Source of the DNA: Shewanella sp. UCD-KL12 | GTDB taxonomy: Bacteria; Pseudomonadota; Gammaproteobacteria; Enterobacterales; Shewanellaceae | DNA: 64,000 bases | NCBI RefSeq assembly: GCF_001957125.1 | Contig: NZ_MPHJ01000012.1 | Coordinates: 1 to 64,000, forward strand | Direction of reading: 5' to 3' | Shown: piece by piece, positions 8,031 through 16,261 of the stretch | How positions within the stretch are numbered: position 1 is the stretch's first letter | Layout of the letters: the number at the start of each line of letters is the position of its first letter | The notes under the pieces: generated by a model | The model's database searches: none | The model's input: only the letters and a program-made list of their open reading frames with translations | Told to the model about the DNA's origin: nothing | Made by a program: the position numbers and the translations under genes

Positions 8031-8795
8031 ATGCTCAGCAATATTCGCGTCGTGCTTGTTGGCACATCTCATCCAGGTAATATCGGTTCAACTGCCCGTG
8101 CAATGAAAACCATGGGACTTTCCACTTTATATCTAGCAGAACCAAAAGTTCAACCAGACGGTCACTCTGTAGCACTTGCTGCAGGCGCGTCAGATATCTT
8201 AAAACATGCTGTTATCGTCGATAGTGTTGCAGAAGCAATCGCAGATTGTAGTCTCGTTATCGCAACCAGCGCCCGCAGTAGAACACTTGATTGGCCTATG
8301 TTAGAACCAAGAGAGGCGGGAGAAAAGTTAGTCTCTTCAGCTTTAGACGGCCCAGTGGCAATCGTTTTCGGACGAGAAAATAATGGGTTATCTAACGAAG
8401 AGCTACAAAAGTGTAATTATCACGTATCGATTCCTGCAAATCCTGAATATACGTCATTGAATCTTGCCCAAGCCGTTCAAATCATCTGCTATGAAGCTCG
8501 TGTAGCCCACCTTGCTCATGAGAAGCGTGAATTTGAAAAAGGGCGTTCGCCTGACTATGTTGAAACAAAGCCTGAGTATCCTTTCGCTAAAGAGCGAGAG
8601 AACTTCTTTGAGCATCTTGAGCAGACCTTATTAGGCACAGGCTTTATTGTTAAACAGCATCCTGGCCAAGTGATGACTAAGCTTCGTCGTTTGTTTAGTC
8701 GGGCAAGATTAGAAAGACAAGAGATGAATATCCTCCGTGGTATGTTGACCTCTATCGATAAAAAGATGGTTTCAAAAGACGATACGACTAAATAG
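8031..8795 (+). CDS. trmJ: tRNA (cytidine/uridine-2'-O-)-methyltransferase TrmJ
   Basis: 254 residues of the SPOUT superfamily. The N-terminal domain begins IRVVLVGTSHPGNIGSTARAM, with the conserved Asn and Arg of 2'-O-methyltransferases. The SAM knot motifs follow: VAIVFGRENNGLSNEEL near 115 and IPANPEYTSLNLAQAVQI near 140. TrmJ methylates the ribose at position 32 of several tRNAs. The C-terminal ~90 residues are the helical extension typical of TrmJ. Start ATG at 8031 begins at the family N-terminus; the upstream ATG at 7995 would add 12 residues. It lies immediately before cysE and the isc cluster, a common gammaproteobacterial order. Confidence 0.92.
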   Translation: MLSNIRVVLVGTSHPGNIGSTARAMKTMGLSTLYLAEPKVQPDGHSVALAAGASDILKHAVIVDSVAEAIADCSLVIATSARSRTLDWPMLEPREAGEKLVSSALDGPVAIVFGRENNGLSNEELQKCNYHVSIPANPEYTSLNLAQAVQIICYEARVAHLAHEKREFEKGRSPDYVETKPEYPFAKERENFFEHLEQTLLGTGFIVKQHPGQVMTKLRRLFSRARLERQEMNILRGMLTSIDKKMVSKDDTTK

Positions 8796-8809
8796 GGAAC
8801 ATAAGCACT

Positions 8810-9631
8810 ATGGGAGTGATAGCTAGATTAAAAGATGATATCAACTCAATTTATCATCGAGATCCAGCGGCGCATGGCACTTTAGAAGTTCTACTGAATT
8901 ACCCTGGAATGCATGCCATATGGATTCACAGGGTGAGTCATAAACTTTGGAAGCGAAAGTGGCGGTTACTCTCAAGGTGTTTGTCTACTCTTTCACGCTG
9001 GTTTACTGGTATCGAGATTCACCCTGGTGCGACGATTGGCGATAGGTTTTTCATTGATCACGGTATGGGCGTTGTCATTGGTGAGACAGCTGAAATAGGT
9101 GATGATTGTACGCTCTATCATGGCGTAACGCTGGGTGGAACGACTTGGCAAGCAGGCAAACGTCACCCAACATTGGGAAATAATGTCGTTATTGGTGCTG
9201 GCGCTCAAGTATTGGGTCCGATCACTATGAATGACGGTGCTCGGGTTGGATCCAACTCCGTAGTAGTAAAAGATGTTCCTAAAGATACAACTGTTGTAGG
9301 AATTCCTGGCCGTATCGTTTCAACACCTAGTGTCGATGCGAAAGAGCAAACCAAAAGGCGCAGTGCGATGGCGGAGAAATATGGTTTCGACGCCTATGCC
9401 GTTTCACCTGATAATCCTGACCCAGTCGCGAATGCTATTGGCCAAATGTTGGATCATATGCACCTGATGGACTCTAAAGTCCAAGAGGTATGCCAAGCGG
9501 TACAAACTCTTGGTGGCAGTGTGTGTACTGATAAACTCCCCGAGTTGGATGTTGATGAATTCAGTGAGGCTGAATTAGCCGCTGCAGAACAACGTAAGCG
9601 GGCAATAGATGAGTTTGATCCCATTATATGA
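8810..9631 (+). CDS. cysE: Serine O-acetyltransferase CysE
   Basis: 273 residues. A helical N-terminal SATase domain is followed by the left-handed beta-helix (hexapeptide repeats) from about residue 65: GIEIHPGATIGDRFFIDHG, GVVIGETAEIGDDCTLYHGVTLGG, and GARVGSNSVVVKDVP. It acetylates serine with acetyl-CoA, the first step of cysteine synthesis. The C-terminal ~90 residues are acidic and end NAIDEFDPII-like, where the cysteine synthase docking tail normally ends in Ile. It is 14 bases after trmJ, probably one transcript. Position before iscR suits cysteine supply for the desulfurase, though an IscR promoter separates them. Confidence 0.93.
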   Translation: MGVIARLKDDINSIYHRDPAAHGTLEVLLNYPGMHAIWIHRVSHKLWKRKWRLLSRCLSTLSRWFTGIEIHPGATIGDRFFIDHGMGVVIGETAEIGDDCTLYHGVTLGGTTWQAGKRHPTLGNNVVIGAGAQVLGPITMNDGARVGSNSVVVKDVPKDTTVVGIPGRIVSTPSVDAKEQTKRRSAMAEKYGFDAYAVSPDNPDPVANAIGQMLDHMHLMDSKVQEVCQAVQTLGGSVCTDKLPELDVDEFSEAELAAAEQRKRAIDEFDPII

Positions 9632-9687
9632 TTTTTAGTGACCTAAAAGATAAACTCCCATTGAAACTTTGGGCATAAACGGGTTAA

Positions 9688-9712
9688 ATACCCCAGCCAA
9701 ATGGCAGGGTAT
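9688..9712. promoter_or_regulatory. ATACCC...GGGTAT inverted repeat; hairpin or distal IscR-like element
   Basis: A 25-base segment begins ATACCC and ends GGGTAT, with an inner GCC/GGC pair. Its ends and length resemble the type 1 IscR box further down, but the centre matches poorly. It could equally be an imperfect cysE terminator stem, although no T run follows. Confidence 0.35.
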
Positions 9713-9737
9713 TATCCTGTTTGATAAATGTGAAAAA

Positions 9738-9762
9738 ATACCTGAGCTTTTTACTAGGTTAA
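9738..9762 (+). promoter_or_regulatory. iscR: Weak second IscR type 1-like box
   Basis: ATACCTGA at the left and TAGGTTAA at the right are in the positions expected for a degenerate type 1 IscR site, directly abutting the strong site at 9763. E. coli iscR has tandem type 1 sites, which is why I report it. Confidence 0.4.
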
Positions 9763-9787
9763 ATACTTGACTAAAATAGTCGGGTAT
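9763..9787 (+). promoter_or_regulatory. iscR: IscR type 1 binding site in the isc promoter
   Basis: The 25 bases start ATACTTGACTAAAATAGTC and end GGGTAT. This fits the type 1 consensus as I recall it (ATASYYGACT, 5-base centre, AGTCRRSTAT). The TTGACT inside it is a -35-like hexamer. Bound [2Fe-2S]-IscR would occlude the promoter and repress the operon when Fe-S is sufficient. Confidence 0.85.
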
Positions 9788-9827
9788 GTTTGAATTCCCC
9801 TATGCATTATTGGGAGCCATGGTTACT

Positions 9828-10289
9828 ATGAAACTTACATCAAAAGGTCGGTATGCTGTTACAGCAATGCTAGATGTTGCTATGCACTCTACCGCTGGAC
9901 CAGTACCTCTGGCCGATATTTCTGAACGACAGGGAATATCACTTTCATATCTAGAACAACTTTTTGCAAAACTCAGAAAACATGGACTTGTTTCAAGCGT
10001 AAGGGGACCCGGTGGGGGTTATCGCCTTGGTGCTGATGCTGGCGAAATTTCAGTCGGTATGGTTGTTCGTGCTGTTGATGAGTCCGTCGATGCGACTCGT
10101 TGCCAAGGGCAGGGGAATTGCCAAAGTGGTTCCCGTTGCCTCACTCATTCACTGTGGGGTGACTTGAGTAAACAAATTTCCGATTTCTTAAATGGGATCA
10201 GTCTTGCCGGTTTGATGACTAAACGAGATGTACAGTTTATCTCAATAAAGCAGGACACAATGCAACAGGAACAAAGAGTAACAGCATAA
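9828..10289 (+). CDS. iscR: Rrf2-family [2Fe-2S] transcriptional regulator IscR
   Basis: 153 residues. The N-terminal winged helix (MKLTSKGRYAVTAMLDVA) and recognition region (ISLSYLEQLFAKLRKHGLV then GPGGGYRL) are typical. The cluster ligands are three cysteines in CQGQGNCQSGSRC near residues 92-104, plus the His of LTHSLW. IscR senses Fe-S status and represses its own operon. The ATG at 9828 fits the family N-terminus; the in-frame ATG at 9786 falls inside the operator, so it is not the start. First gene of iscRSUA-hscBA-fdx. Confidence 0.95.
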   Translation: MKLTSKGRYAVTAMLDVAMHSTAGPVPLADISERQGISLSYLEQLFAKLRKHGLVSSVRGPGGGYRLGADAGEISVGMVVRAVDESVDATRCQGQGNCQSGSRCLTHSLWGDLSKQISDFLNGISLAGLMTKRDVQFISIKQDTMQQEQRVTA

Positions 10290-10361
10290 GTTAACTTTGT
10301 TATTTTATAATTTTTTTGTGCTTCGTTTTGCCACTAAAGGCTGCGTAGTACGGAGTGTGTG

Positions 10362-11576
10362 ATGAAGCTTCCTATCTATTTAGATTATGCTGCGACGACG
10401 CCGGTTGACCCTCGTGTCGCAGAGAAAATGATGCAGTGCATGACTATGGACGGCATTTTTGGTAACCCAGCCTCGCGTTCTCATCGTTATGGTTGGCAAG
10501 CTGAAGAAGCTGTAGATATTGCTCGTAACCAAGTCGCTGATCTAATTAATGCCGATCCCCGTGAAATTGTCTTCACATCGGGTGCTACAGAGTCTGATAA
10601 CCTTGCTATTAAGGGTGTTGCTCATTTCTATAATAAGAAAGGCAAGCACATCATCACCAGCAAAACTGAACATAAAGCGGTACTTGATACTTGCCGCCAG
10701 TTAGAGCGTGAAGGTTATGAGGTCTCTTATCTTGCACCTGAAGCTAACGGCATCATCCCATTGTCAGCGATTGAAGCTGCAATGCGTGAAGATACTATTC
10801 TTGTGAGCATCATGCATGTGAACAATGAAATTGGTGTGATTCATGATATCGACGCCATTGGTGAGCTTTGCCGTAATAAAAAGATTGTTTTCCATGTGGA
10901 TGCCGCTCAAAGTGCTGGCAAATTGCCGATAGATGTACAGACAACCAAAGTTGACCTTATCTCTATCTCTGCCCATAAAATGTATGGTCCAAAAGGCATT
11001 GGTGCACTTTATGTAAGCCGTAAACCTCGTATTCGCCTCGAAGCGACAATGCATGGCGGTGGGCATGAGCGCGGTATGCGAAGTGGTACCTTAGCAACTC
11101 ACCAGATTGTTGGTATGGGTGAAGCTGCAGCGATCGCGAAAGCTGATATGGATACCGATAATGCACGCATTAAGACACTACGTGATCGTTTGTGGAATGG
11201 CGTTAAAGGAATTGAAGAGACTTATATTAACGGTGATGTAGAACAACGTTACTGCGGCAGCCTCAATGTTAGCTTTAATTTCGTTGAGGGTGAATCCTTG
11301 ATGATGGCATTAAAGGACTTAGCGGTATCTTCAGGTTCTGCATGTACTTCAGCAAGCTTAGAGCCTAGCTATGTGTTACGCGCTTTGGGTTTAAATGACG
11401 AGATGGCGCATAGCTCTATCCGCTTCTCTATTGGTCGTTTCACGACTGAAGAAGAGATAGATCATGCTATTGAAACAATTAATAAGTCAATTGATGACTT
11501 GCGGGAGATGTCTCCACTTTGGGAGATGTTTAAAGACGGTGTAGATCTCGATAAAGTCGAGTGGGCACACCATTAA
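10362..11576 (+). CDS. iscS: Cysteine desulfurase IscS
   Basis: 404 residues, identical in length to E. coli IscS. PLP enzyme: Schiff-base lysine in SISAHKMYGPKG near 206, and the persulfide-forming cysteine in SSGSACTSASLEPSYVL near 328. It converts cysteine to alanine and passes sulfur to IscU, and to tRNA thiolation enzymes. ATG at 10362 is preceded by CGGAG; a GTG directly before it is less suitable. It lies 72 bases after iscR in the same operon. Confidence 0.97.
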   Translation: MKLPIYLDYAATTPVDPRVAEKMMQCMTMDGIFGNPASRSHRYGWQAEEAVDIARNQVADLINADPREIVFTSGATESDNLAIKGVAHFYNKKGKHIITSKTEHKAVLDTCRQLEREGYEVSYLAPEANGIIPLSAIEAAMREDTILVSIMHVNNEIGVIHDIDAIGELCRNKKIVFHVDAAQSAGKLPIDVQTTKVDLISISAHKMYGPKGIGALYVSRKPRIRLEATMHGGGHERGMRSGTLATHQIVGMGEAAAIAKADMDTDNARIKTLRDRLWNGVKGIEETYINGDVEQRYCGSLNVSFNFVEGESLMMALKDLAVSSGSACTSASLEPSYVLRALGLNDEMAHSSIRFSIGRFTTEEEIDHAIETINKSIDDLREMSPLWEMFKDGVDLDKVEWAHH

Positions 11577-11613
11577 TCCGTTAAAATAATTAGATACAGT
11601 TTGGAGCAGTACC

Positions 11614-11997
11614 ATGGCTTACAGTGAAAAAGTAATCGATCATTATGAGAACCCACGTAACGTAGGTTCATTTGATAAAAGTGATCCATCAGTTGTCACC
11701 GGCATGGTCGGTGCACCAGCATGTGGTGATGTGATGAAGCTGCAGCTTAAGATTGACGATAATGGTTTAATCGAAGATGCTAAATTCAAAACTTATGGTT
11801 GTGGAAGTGCAATTGCTTCTAGCTCATTAGTGACTGAGTGGGTTAAAGGCAAGAGCATTGAAGAAGCTGCAGCGATCAAGAACACTGATATTGCTGAAGA
11901 GCTTGCACTACCTCCTGTTAAGATCCATTGCTCGATTTTAGCAGAAGATGCAATTAAAGCTGCAATTGATGATTATAAGTCTAAGCAAGATAAGTAG
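11614..11997 (+). CDS. iscU: Fe-S cluster assembly scaffold IscU
   Basis: 127 residues. The three cluster ligands are visible: GAPACGDVM (Cys37), TYGCGSAIASSS (Cys63) and KIHCSILAEDA (Cys106, with the neighbouring His105). The LPPVKIHC segment is the HscA recognition motif. IscU receives sulfur from IscS and builds [2Fe-2S] clusters for transfer with the help of HscA/HscB. GGAG precedes the ATG. Confidence 0.97.
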   Translation: MAYSEKVIDHYENPRNVGSFDKSDPSVVTGMVGAPACGDVMKLQLKIDDNGLIEDAKFKTYGCGSAIASSSLVTEWVKGKSIEEAAAIKNTDIAEELALPPVKIHCSILAEDAIKAAIDDYKSKQDK

Positions 11998-12011
11998 TTT
12001 TCGGAGTTAAT

Positions 12012-12335
12012 ATGGCTATAACAATGACTCCGGCTGCTGCAGAACGTGTGAAGAGCTTTTTGGATAATCGCGGTACTGGTTTAGGGCTCAGATTGGGCCT
12101 TAAAACCTCTGGTTGCTCAGGCATGGCGTATATTTTAGAGTTTGTCGACGATCTTAATGATGATGATGAAGTATATGAAATTGCTGATGTCAAAATCATC
12201 ATAGATGCTAAAAGCTTTATCTATCTTCAAGGTATCGAGCTTGATTTTGTAAAAGAGGGCCTTAATGAAGGCTTTCAGTTCAACAACCCTAATGCTAAAG
12301 GAGAGTGTGGCTGTGGTGAGAGCTTCACAGTCTAG
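12012..12335 (+). CDS. iscA: A-type Fe-S carrier IscA
   Basis: 107 residues. The three invariant cysteines of A-type carriers are present: TSGCSGMAY (Cys35) and GECGCGESF (Cys99, Cys101). It carries Fe or Fe-S to targets. CGGAG lies before the ATG; 14 bases separate it from iscU. Confidence 0.96.
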   Translation: MAITMTPAAAERVKSFLDNRGTGLGLRLGLKTSGCSGMAYILEFVDDLNDDDEVYEIADVKIIIDAKSFIYLQGIELDFVKEGLNEGFQFNNPNAKGECGCGESFTV

Positions 12336-12353
12336 CTGTCAAAAGAGTTAACC

Positions 12354-12878
12354 ATGAACTATTTTGAGTTGTTTAGTTTTACACCTTCCTTCGATATCGA
12401 TACCGCCCTACTTGCAGAACGTTACCACGTTCTGCAACGTGCGGCACATCCTGATAAGTTTGCTAATGCCAGTGAGCAAGATAAGCGCATTGCCGTACAG
12501 CGAACTGCACAAATTAATGATGGCTTTGCGACGTTAAAACATCCTATATCTAGGGCAGAACATATCCTGTCGTTACACGGGATTGATTTGAGTCATGAGT
12601 CTACTACGGTAAAAGATACTCAATTCTTAATGCAGCAGATGGAGTGGAGAGAGTCTCTGGAAGAGATTGCTCACTCGGAAGATCCTGATGCACATATTGC
12701 TGAGCTATATGATTCATTTACCGGGTATGATAAACAACAAAAGCAACGTTTGCATGAGTTACTGCTAGTGTGCGGTGAGTCTGAACTTATCGAGTCAGCC
12801 GATCTTATCCGTAAACTTAAGTTTATGGCTAAATTACAGCTCGAACTTGAACGTGCTGAAGATGCGCTACTCGATTAA
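12354..12878 (+). CDS. hscB: Co-chaperone HscB (J protein)
   Basis: 174 residues. The N-terminal J domain carries the HPD motif in RAAHPDKFAN near residue 33. The C-terminal domain is a three-helix bundle (EWRESLEEIA, LRK-type helices to RAEDALLD) that binds IscU. HscB delivers IscU to HscA and stimulates its ATPase. It follows iscA by 18 bases. Confidence 0.95.
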   Translation: MNYFELFSFTPSFDIDTALLAERYHVLQRAAHPDKFANASEQDKRIAVQRTAQINDGFATLKHPISRAEHILSLHGIDLSHESTTVKDTQFLMQQMEWRESLEEIAHSEDPDAHIAELYDSFTGYDKQQKQRLHELLLVCGESELIESADLIRKLKFMAKLQLELERAEDALLD

Positions 12879-12955
12879 TAATAAATAAGCATACTATGGC
12901 TTATCAGTTTTTTTATTTGATTAGCTATATAGACTAACAGATAGGTTAAACTTTT

Positions 12956-14818
12956 ATGGCCCTTTTGCAGATTGCAGAGCCTGGACAAACAGCTGCACCA
13001 CACCAACACCGCCTCGCCGTTGGTATCGACTTAGGTACTACAAACTCATTAGTTGCTGCAGTTCGCAGTGGCGAAGCGAATACATTAGCTGATGAAAGTG
13101 GTCGTCACTCGCTTCCGTCTGTTGTCCGATATACACAGACCAGTGTAGAGGTTGGCCTGGATGCTGAAGCAAGTTCAGCCTCTGACCCCCAAAATACTAT
13201 CATGTCAGTTAAGCGTTATATGGGCAGAAGCTTAGAGGATATACAGTCAGGTATCCAAGATCTTCCCTACCAATTTGAAGCCAGTGAAAATGGTTTACCT
13301 CTGTTTGTAACTAAGCAAGGTCAAGTCAATCCCATTCAGATCTCAGCTGAAATTTTAAGACCGCTTATTGCACGTGCTGAAAAGAGCCTTGGTGGCGATC
13401 TTGAAGGGGTTGTGATCACAGTCCCAGCTTATTTTGATGATGCTCAGCGACAAGGAACTAAGGATGCTTCGGCGTTGCTTGGAGTTAAAGTGCTTAGGTT
13501 ATTGAATGAGCCAACAGCTGCTGCAATTGCCTATGGGTTAGATTCAGGCCAAGAAGGTGTTATTGCCGTTTACGATCTGGGTGGTGGTACTTTTGATATC
13601 TCAATTTTACGCCTTAATAAAGGTGTGTTTGAGGTGTTGGCGACAGGCGGTGATTCAGCTTTAGGTGGCGATGACTTTGATCATCTATTACACCATCACT
13701 TGCTAAAACAGTGGGATGTTACGTCTTTATCAGCGAAAGAAAGTCGTCAACTATTGATTGAGTCGAGACGCGTAAAAGAAGCACTGACTTCAGAGACCGA
13801 AGTGGTGGCCAAGTTAAACCTTGAAGTTGGGACTCAGTTGTCTCACATAATCACTAAGACTGACTTTGATTCCTTGATAAGCGCTTTGGTTAAGAAAACG
13901 GTTGCCAGTTGTCGTCGTGCATTACGAGATGCCGGTGTGACCAGTGATGAGGTGCTTGAAACCGTGATGGTTGGTGGTTCAACGCGTGTTCCTTTAGTGA
14001 GAGAACAGGTTGAGAACTTTTTTGGCAAGACTCCTTTGACTTCGATTGATCCAGATCGCGTCGTTGCCATAGGGGCTTCAATTCAAGCTGATATCTTAGT
14101 TGGCAACAAGCCTGACTCAGATCTCTTACTGCTTGATGTGCTGCCGTTATCTCTTGGAATAGAGACGATGGGCGGCCTTGTTGAGAAGGTTGTATCGCGT
14201 AATACCACTATCCCTGTTGCTAAAGCACAAGAGTTCACCACTTTTAAAGATGGTCAAACAGCAATGGCGTTTCATGTAGTACAAGGTGAGCGTGAACTGG
14301 TTGACGATTGCCGCTCCCTTGCTAAGTTTACCTTGAAAGGTATTCCGGCATTGGCTGCAGGAGCTGCCCATATTAGGGTGACGTTCCAAGTCGACGCTGA
14401 TGGCTTACTCAACGTCACTGCGATGGAGAAATCAACAGGCGTGCAGTCAAGTATTCAGGTTAAACCTTCTTTCGGTTTAACGGACACAGAGATTGGCGCT
14501 ATGCTCAAAGACTCTATGGCAAATGCCAAAGAGGATATTACACGTCGAATGCTTGCAGAGCAGCAAGTTGAAGCTGCGCGAGTATTAGAGACACTATCTG
14601 CTGCGTTAGCTAAAGATGCTGCGCTTTTATCAGATGATGAACGTAATCATATAGAGCTGAGTATGGCCAGCCTTGCGCAAGTTGGTAGTGAAGATGATCC
14701 CGATGCCATTGAAAAGGCAATTGAAGCGTTAGATGCTTGTACGCAAGATTTTGCGGCCAAGCGCATGGATAATTCAATTAAACTGGCCCTTAAAGGTCAG
14801 TCTGTTGACAGTATTTAG
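12956..14818 (+). CDS. hscA: Fe-S-specific Hsp70 chaperone HscA
   Basis: 620 residues. Nucleotide-binding domain signatures: AVGIDLGTTNSLVA near 22, VPAYFDDAQRQ near 150, AVYDLGGGTFDIS near 205 and VMVGGSTRVPLVRE near 340. The substrate-binding domain begins around 385 (LLLLDVLPLSLGIETMGG). It acts with HscB on the LPPVK motif of IscU to release the cluster. The 77-base gap after hscB has no terminator. Confidence 0.96.
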   Translation: MALLQIAEPGQTAAPHQHRLAVGIDLGTTNSLVAAVRSGEANTLADESGRHSLPSVVRYTQTSVEVGLDAEASSASDPQNTIMSVKRYMGRSLEDIQSGIQDLPYQFEASENGLPLFVTKQGQVNPIQISAEILRPLIARAEKSLGGDLEGVVITVPAYFDDAQRQGTKDASALLGVKVLRLLNEPTAAAIAYGLDSGQEGVIAVYDLGGGTFDISILRLNKGVFEVLATGGDSALGGDDFDHLLHHHLLKQWDVTSLSAKESRQLLIESRRVKEALTSETEVVAKLNLEVGTQLSHIITKTDFDSLISALVKKTVASCRRALRDAGVTSDEVLETVMVGGSTRVPLVREQVENFFGKTPLTSIDPDRVVAIGASIQADILVGNKPDSDLLLLDVLPLSLGIETMGGLVEKVVSRNTTIPVAKAQEFTTFKDGQTAMAFHVVQGERELVDDCRSLAKFTLKGIPALAAGAAHIRVTFQVDADGLLNVTAMEKSTGVQSSIQVKPSFGLTDTEIGAMLKDSMANAKEDITRRMLAEQQVEAARVLETLSAALAKDAALLSDDERNHIELSMASLAQVGSEDDPDAIEKAIEALDACTQDFAAKRMDNSIKLALKGQSVDSI

Positions 14819-14835
14819 ATAAAATAGGTAACCCA

Positions 14836-15171
14836 ATGCCGCAAATTGTATTTTTACCCCATGAAGAGCTATGCCCAGATGGGGCCGTTGTTGAAGCCAA
14901 TGAAGGCGAAACCGTTTTAAATGTTGCATTAAAAAATGGTATTCATATTGAACATGCATGTGAAAAAGTATGTGCGTGTACAACTTGTCATGTTGTTGTA
15001 CGTGAAGGCTTTGATGAGCTAGAAGAGAGTGATGAGCTAGAAGATGACATGTTAGATAAAGCTTGGGGGCTTGAGCCTGAGAGTCGTTTGTCCTGTCAGA
15101 CAAAAGTGCCTAGCTGTGATCTTGTGGTTGATATTCCCAAGTATACCGTCAACATGGTCAGTGAAGGATAG
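14836..15171 (+). CDS. fdx: ISC-type [2Fe-2S] ferredoxin
   Basis: 111 residues. The cluster ligands follow the adrenodoxin-like pattern: CEKVCACTTC (C-x5-C-x2-C, near 42-51) and SRLSCQTK near 87. Acidic helices (ELEESDELEDDMLD) form the partner-docking face. It supplies electrons for cluster assembly. It is the last gene before a strong terminator; iscX has its own upstream region. Confidence 0.95.
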   Translation: MPQIVFLPHEELCPDGAVVEANEGETVLNVALKNGIHIEHACEKVCACTTCHVVVREGFDELEESDELEDDMLDKAWGLEPESRLSCQTKVPSCDLVVDIPKYTVNMVSEG

Positions 15172-15204
15172 ATAATAGCGCGCTTTCGAGCTTGAACTGA
15201 TACC

Positions 15205-15235
15205 AAAAGCCAGTCTTCTTAGACTGGCTTTTTTG
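15205..15235. terminator. Strong terminator ending the iscR-fdx operon
   Basis: AAAAGCCAGTCT-TCTT-AGACTGGCTTTT is a perfect 12-bp stem with T run and A run, so it can work in both directions. It separates fdx from iscX. Confidence 0.9.
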
Positions 15236-15243
15236 TGCCATCA

Positions 15244-15275
15244 GAATTGACCACTTTTTGTAGTGATTGGTATTA
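15244..15275. repeat. Isolated end of the Shewanella-type repeat seen at 39085-39396
   Basis: GAATTGACCACTTTTTG then GATTGGTATTA matches the right end of the long repeat at 39364-39396 (GAACTGACCACTTTCTT then GATTGGTATTA). Only one end is present here. It lies between the fdx terminator and iscX, close enough to contribute to the iscX promoter region. Confidence 0.6.
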
Positions 15276-15315
15276 GCGCTATACTCAAACCATCACTCTT
15301 AACCAAGAACTCACC

Positions 15316-15513
15316 ATGTCATTGAAATGGATAGACTCACAAGATATCGCGTTAGAGTTACTCGAGGTATACCCAGAGATAGAACCACAAAGTATCAGGT
15401 TTACCGATTTAAGAGAGTGGATATTGGCACTTGAAGCTTTTGATGATGATCCTGAGCATTGTAATGAGCGAGTACTCGAAGCCGTGCAAGCTGGTTGGAT
15501 AGATGAACGCTAG
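15316..15513 (+). CDS. iscX: Fe-S assembly accessory protein IscX (YfhJ)
   Basis: 65 residues, acidic, matching IscX/YfhJ: KWIDSQDIALELL at the start, IRFTDLREWILAL in the middle and VQAGWIDE at the end. IscX binds IscS and iron and modulates the rate of cluster assembly. In E. coli it is the final gene of the isc operon; here a strong terminator and a repeat fragment lie between it and fdx, so it may be transcribed separately or by read-through. Confidence 0.93.
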   Translation: MSLKWIDSQDIALELLEVYPEIEPQSIRFTDLREWILALEAFDDDPEHCNERVLEAVQAGWIDER

Positions 15514-15617
15514 CTGATTTGTTAAAAATCTGGCTTAGATCTCAGTTAAAATGATTAAAACTGGATAGATATCTCATTCATAATGCTATAAAGGTAGGAT
15601 TTTTGCTTAGAATTTCG

Positions 15618-15623
15618 TATAAT
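15618..15623 (+). promoter_or_regulatory. Candidate -10 element for ndk
   Basis: TATAAT is 44 bases before the ndk ATG. The sequence 17 bases upstream (TAGGAT) is a poor -35 hexamer, so only the -10 is convincing. Confidence 0.45.
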
Positions 15624-15666
15624 CCGCGCGAAAATTAAAACCTGTTTATTATGAAGGAAGCTTCTC

Positions 15667-16098
15667 ATGGCTATCGAACGTACTTTTTCTATCATTAAGC
15701 CCGATGCTGTTGCAAAAAACCACATTGGCGCAATCTACAACCGTTTTGAAACTGCTGGCCTGAAAATCATCGCTTCTAAAATGGTTCACTTGAGCCAAGA
15801 GCAAGCTGAAGGCTTCTACGCTGAGCACAGCGAGCGTCCTTTCTTTGGTGCTCTAGTTGCATTCATGACTTCTGGTCCTATCATGGTTCAGACGCTAGAA
15901 GGTGAGAACGCAGTTCTTGCTCATCGTGATATCTTAGGCGCTACTAACCCAGCTGAAGCTGCTCCAGGTACTATCCGTGCAGATTTCGCTGAAAGCATCG
16001 ATGAGAACGCTGCTCACGGTTCAGATTCAGTTGCTTCTGCTGAGCGTGAAGTTGCTTACTTCTTCAGCACTGAAGAGCTATGCCCACGCACTCGTTAA
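15667..16098 (+). CDS. ndk: Nucleoside diphosphate kinase
   Basis: 143 residues, the standard length. N-terminal ERTFSIIKPDAVAKN and the phospho-histidine region NAAHGSDSVASAERE near residue 118 are conserved. It transfers the gamma phosphate between NTPs and NDPs through a phosphohistidine intermediate. AAGGAAG lies just before the ATG. Codon use looks highly biased (many CGT, GCT and GGT codons), consistent with strong expression. It has its own promoter candidate and terminator. Confidence 0.97.
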   Translation: MAIERTFSIIKPDAVAKNHIGAIYNRFETAGLKIIASKMVHLSQEQAEGFYAEHSERPFFGALVAFMTSGPIMVQTLEGENAVLAHRDILGATNPAEAAPGTIRADFAESIDENAAHGSDSVASAEREVAYFFSTEELCPRTR

Positions 16099-16115
16099 TT
16101 TGAGTCCTGTGCATT

Positions 16116-16145
16116 AAAAAAAGGAGCCTTTTGGCTCCTTTTTTT
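16116..16145. terminator. Bidirectional terminator after ndk
   Basis: AAAAAAAGGAGCC-TTTT-GGCTCCTTTTTTT, a perfect stem, 17 bases beyond the ndk stop. Confidence 0.92.
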
Positions 16146-16261
16146 GATCCCTATTTTGAAGTAAATCTAGCTATACTCAAACTCGTCCCAACTATAGTTA
16201 GTTCTAACCAAGCATTGTCGTTTTACTCATTCCATTACTAGCGTTGATCATTTAGCGGGAG

